A stretch of 64,000 nucleotides of DNA, from assembly GCF_964340395.1 (NCBI RefSeq), contig NC_135567.1, forward strand, positions 6,792,399 to 6,856,398, in the 5' to 3' direction. Of the stretch, positions 60,681-64,000 are shown piece after piece. Source of the DNA: Glandiceps talaboti. Its lineage: Eukaryota > Hemichordata > Enteropneusta > Spengelidae. Every line of letters begins with the position of its first letter. Within the stretch, counting starts at the first letter, position 1. Under the pieces are notes generated by a model. That model made no database searches and had not been told where the DNA came from. It saw only the letters and a program-made list of their open reading frames with translations. The translations under genes were made by a program, and so were the position numbers.

Positions 60681-61818
60681 GAGGCTGAAAGGTGGGACTT
60701 TCGTAGGGAGGTATTTTTTTCTTGGGTGGAGAAGGGAAGGGAGAATACAATAATATCTATTATCAGATTATATGGGAGAATAATAGAAAGGATTCGGGGG
60801 GGGGGGGGCTCTGAAACCCTTTCATAAGTTTCAAAATAATTCCCTAAAAAAAGTCCTGAGTTTGGGAGTCAGAAGGGTCACTATCAGAATATCAATAATT
60901 TCTAGGATCACAATTTCTGGGAAGAATTGGGGGCGAAAAAATAAGTCATGAGTTATAAGTTATGATATTTTTAGGTAATCTTTTTGAAAGGGTTTTGGGG
61001 GTCCAACCCAGATATGCAGAAACACAAATCGTACTTCACATTACTTTTTATAGTGAAGGCTCGTTAACATTGGATTCTGCTTCCTAAGATTTGTTTTCTC
61101 TCTCAATTTTAAATTTTGTGATGCCAGCCATTTTTAATTTGACTGATATATGCAAATGTATTCCAATTTTTAGAAGAGCTTCCAGCTAAAATCAATTAGC
61201 AGGTGCTGAGAAACAATCATGCCAAATTTGGCACCTTTATGTAAATGATTTCCCATAATTATAGCTGTTTTCAATGGTAATAATGTCATTGGGAATGTTA
61301 TCCATATATCTGGAACATAAATACATATATTCTAAAAAAGCTTCCAGGATAAAATCAATAAATTAATCTTAAGCATGATTCATGACAACATTATTGTTTT
61401 TCAGTAGGTTATTTTGCTGAAACATGATTTTTCAAGGTTGATGGCGATTATTTTGAATTTTACTGGTTTATGCAAATATTCAGGTGGACTCCTATGCTCA
61501 AATCAATAAATAGATCCTTAGGAACATTCATGTCATATTTGGTGCTTTTATCCGGCATGTAACAATCAAGTTGCTAAACCACCTGACTATTGTGCATACG
61601 AATATTCGATGCTCCTTTTTTCAGAAAAATGTCTTCCAAATAAGGGCGTCTTGCACGTTATTTATAAAAACTAACAAACAATTTAGTAATCTGAGAATTT
61701 TTTGGAGATACAATCTCACCATAACAATAATAACATAATAACATAATAATAATAATAGTAACAATATGATGCAAGGATGTTTTATTTCACCAAGAAATGC
61801 TTTGGATTAGAGAATTAA
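60681..61818. other. No recognisable gene
   Basis: Contains a G tract at about 60796-60807 and a TAA/ATA-rich stretch near 61720-61770. No exon supported. Confidence 0.4.
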
Positions 61819-62545
61819 TTGTTCCAGCAACAGCAGAGTATGAACCATTTAGAGAATGAATTGTTCCGGGTCAACATAATCTTTGTAAATGATCTATTTA
61901 AAGTACATTTGATTTTACCATTTGATGCATACAACTGTTCAGGTCAAAATAAGAACAAAAGTGTCTTACAGTATTTTAGATATCGTTGTAGTAAAGGGAT
62001 ACATGAAGATATCCAATACCATTATATGGAAGTTGGTCATCCTTAATGTATTATGTGATTCTGTCTTTGGTAAGATAAGTCAGTTGTACAGGAGGAATGA
62101 TAACTATAGTACAACTATGTCATGTTGTAAATATGAGTTCAAAGGTCAACTCTTCTAGGCCTAATACATCTCAAACTACAACTAATGATGGTCAGAATGA
62201 ATCAAATTATCAGTTGGAGGGAGTGGTGGGATGAGTAAAAAGTATATGAAGTGTCGCAGAGGTATCAGTGCATATCATCACTTTAGATTTACTAAAGATG
62301 ACCCTGGTGCTGTGTATGTAAATAAATCAATCTCTGATCCTGAGGAACGTGTGTATTTAGTAAAAAAAGGGGGGGGGGGTCACTTGGCCACCAACTGATG
62401 AGAGTTTACCATCAGTGCTACCAGCTGGTGGACTTTCCAGACAGCAATACTGTGATCTGCAGATCAAAGTACTGGCGCTGTATGTAAGGGAACCATACAG
62501 GGGTAGTTTCTTCCCCATCACAGCTACACAGCTCGAGGAATAGCA
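61819..62545 (+). pseudogene. DUF7869-like transposon-associated protein, broken
   Basis: Short colinear segments in changing frames: CSGQNKNKSVLQYFRYRCSK, GIHEDIQYHYMEVGH (to about 62043); CDSVFGKISQLYRRND (62056-62103); VQLCHVVNMSSKVN; GISAYHHFRFTKDDPGAVYV (about 62250-62310); PSVLPAGGLSRQQYCDLQ. The order 'D(N)C.GQNKN', 'F...GH', 'FG.....YRR', 'YHHFRF....PG.V', 'LP..GLS..Q' is that of proteins with DUF7869, abundant in invertebrates and generally thought to derive from mobile elements. At least four frame changes and a poly-G tract (62369-62378) show it is dead. Family call is from memory of the motif pattern. Confidence 0.6.
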
Positions 62546-62793
62546 TAGAAACATGAACAAGTCGCTATCTAAAGTATTGTATCCATATTATGTCTTAATT
62601 GTTGCAGCTCATAATAGCAAACTAAGAATGTCTTACACTGAATGAAAATTTGAAGTCTTCACGCTTTGACTGTATTTTCAATACACAAATAAATTTGAAA
62701 TCTAAAAACAGCAATAATTTAGAAAATAGTGTATATTTCTATTTGTAGCATAAAAATAAACAGAACTCTACAATATGTAAATACAATCTGGTC

Positions 62794-64000
62794 AGTATTT
62801 CTATGTGTACAAGTGTAGACTGAAGTCTATGGTAATAGTCTAGTCAGTGAGTATTTCTATGTGTACAAGTGTAGACTGAAGTCTATGGTAATAGTCTAGT
62901 CAGTGAGTATTTCTATGTGTACAAGTGTAGACTGAAGTCTATGGTAATAGTCTAGTCAGTGAGTATTTCTATGTGTACAAGTGTAGACTGAAGTCTATGG
63001 TAATAGTCTAGTCAGTGAGTATTTCTATGTGTACAAGTGTAGACTGAAGTCTATGGTAATAGTCTAGTCAGTGAGTATTTCTATGTGTACAAGTGTAGAC
63101 TGAAGTCTATGGTAATAGTCTAGTCAGTGAGTATTTCTATGTGTACAAGTGTAGACTGAAGTCTATGGTAATAGTCTAGTCAGTCAGTATTTCTATGTGT
63201 ACTAGTGTAGACTGAAGTCTATGGTAATAGTCTAGTCAGTGAGTATTTCTATGTGTACAAGTGTAGACTGAAGTCTATGGTAATAGTCTAGTCAGTGAGT
63301 ATTTCTATGTGTACTAGTGTAGACTGAAGTCTATGGTAATAGTCTAGTCAGTGAGTATTTCTATGTGTACAAGTGTAGACTGAAGTCTATGGTAATAGTC
63401 TAGTCAGTGAGTATTTCTATGTGTACAAGTGTAGACTGAAGTCTATGGTAATAGTCTAGTCAGTGAGTATTTCTATGTGTACAAGTGTAGACTGAAGTCT
63501 ATGGTAATAGTCTAGTCAGTGAGTATTTCTATGTGTACTAGCGTAGACTGAAGTCTATGGTAATAGTCTAGTCAGTGAGTATTTCTATGTGTACAAGTGT
63601 AGACTGAAGTCTATGGTAATAGTCTAGTCAGTGAGTATTTCTATGTGTACAAGTGTAGACTGAAGTCTATGGTAATAGTCTAGTCAGTGAGTATTTCTAT
63701 GTGTACAAGTGTAGACTGAAGTCTATGGTAATAGTCTAGTCAGTCAGTATTTCTATGTGTACTAGTGTAGACTGAAGTCTATGGTAATAGTCTAGTCAGT
63801 GAGTATTTCTATGTGTACAAGTGTAGACTGAAGTCTATGGTAATAGTCTAGTCAGTGAGTATTTCTATGTGTACTAGTGTAGACTGAAGTCTATGGTAAT
63901 AGTCTAGTCAGTGAGTATTTCTATGTGTACAAGTGTAGACTGAAGTCTATGGTAATAGTCTAGTCAGTGAGTATTTCTATGTGTACAAGTGTAGACTGAA
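62794..64000 (+). repeat. 56-bp satellite, at least 21 units, runs off the window
   Basis: Unit: 'agtatttctatgtgtacaag', 'tgtagactgaagtctatggt', 'aatagtctagtcagtg'. It contains the hairpin 'tagact-ga-agtcta'. Variant units ('gtcagtcagtat' with 'tactagtg') recur at exactly 560 bp (63181 and 63741; 63311 and 63871), indicating a 10-unit higher-order repeat. The true right end is outside the window. Confidence 0.97.

Noticed and set aside
62794-64000. CRISPR-like regular repeats
   Set aside because: Units are directly adjacent with no unique spacers, and the sequence is eukaryotic; the same applies to the 54-, 17- and 28-bp arrays.
1-64000. tRNA or rRNA genes
   Set aside because: I found no cloverleaf with matching A and B box spacing and no rRNA-like segment; a tRNA scan would settle this.

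Overview
This is AT-rich, repeat-dense eukaryotic DNA, most likely from a marine invertebrate metazoan; I cannot name the species. The evidence is consensus GT...AG introns, non-LTR and Ty3/gypsy retrotransposon remnants, an ISL2EU-type DNA transposon, ankyrin-repeat exons, and many dispersed elements that combine short tandem cores with CA/GACA microsatellites. No complete host gene can be read. There are no operons, rRNA genes, convincing tRNA genes or CRISPR arrays.

Layout. 1-4970: G-rich repeat units, a direct repeat, a non-LTR reverse-transcriptase fragment lodged inside a reversed copy of the main dispersed family, and a forward copy of that family. 4974-11419: a 6.4-kb transposon with ~58-bp terminal inverted repeats. 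It carries a spliced SWIM/YqaJ nuclease gene reading inward from the left end (exons 5066-5238, 6080-6218, 6843-7081 and a decayed last exon 8071-8546). A decayed DDE_Tnp_4 transposase reads inward from the right end (10568-11248, minus strand). 16277-17381: a second, frameshifted SWIM/YqaJ exon. 17.4-22.5 kb: dispersed and foldback repeats. 22788-31718 and 54535-60680: two direct copies of a segmental duplication, each with one 33-codon ankyrin exon and a fossil non-LTR 3' end. 31.9-32.7, 36.9-38.0 and 62.8-64.0 kb: three satellites with 54-, 17- and 56-bp units. 33-54 kb: more dispersed copies, a Ty3/gypsy pol tail at 41.7-42.2 kb and a possible MITE at 40.2-40.8 kb. 61.8-62.5 kb: a broken DUF7869-like transposon protein.

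The dominant family ('HINE-like' here) has a constant plan: a start containing AGCACAACTG, a tandem core of ~107-120 bp units, a body of about 0.6 kb, a CA/GACA microsatellite, and a terminal hairpin ending CAGTTGTGCT. This resembles non-autonomous Helentron-associated (DINE-1/pearl-like) elements. The two genes in the 5-11 kb transposon make a known ISL2EU arrangement of transposase plus lambda-exonuclease-like nuclease; both are damaged here, so this copy should not move by itself. All function calls rest on motifs read by eye, without database searches.
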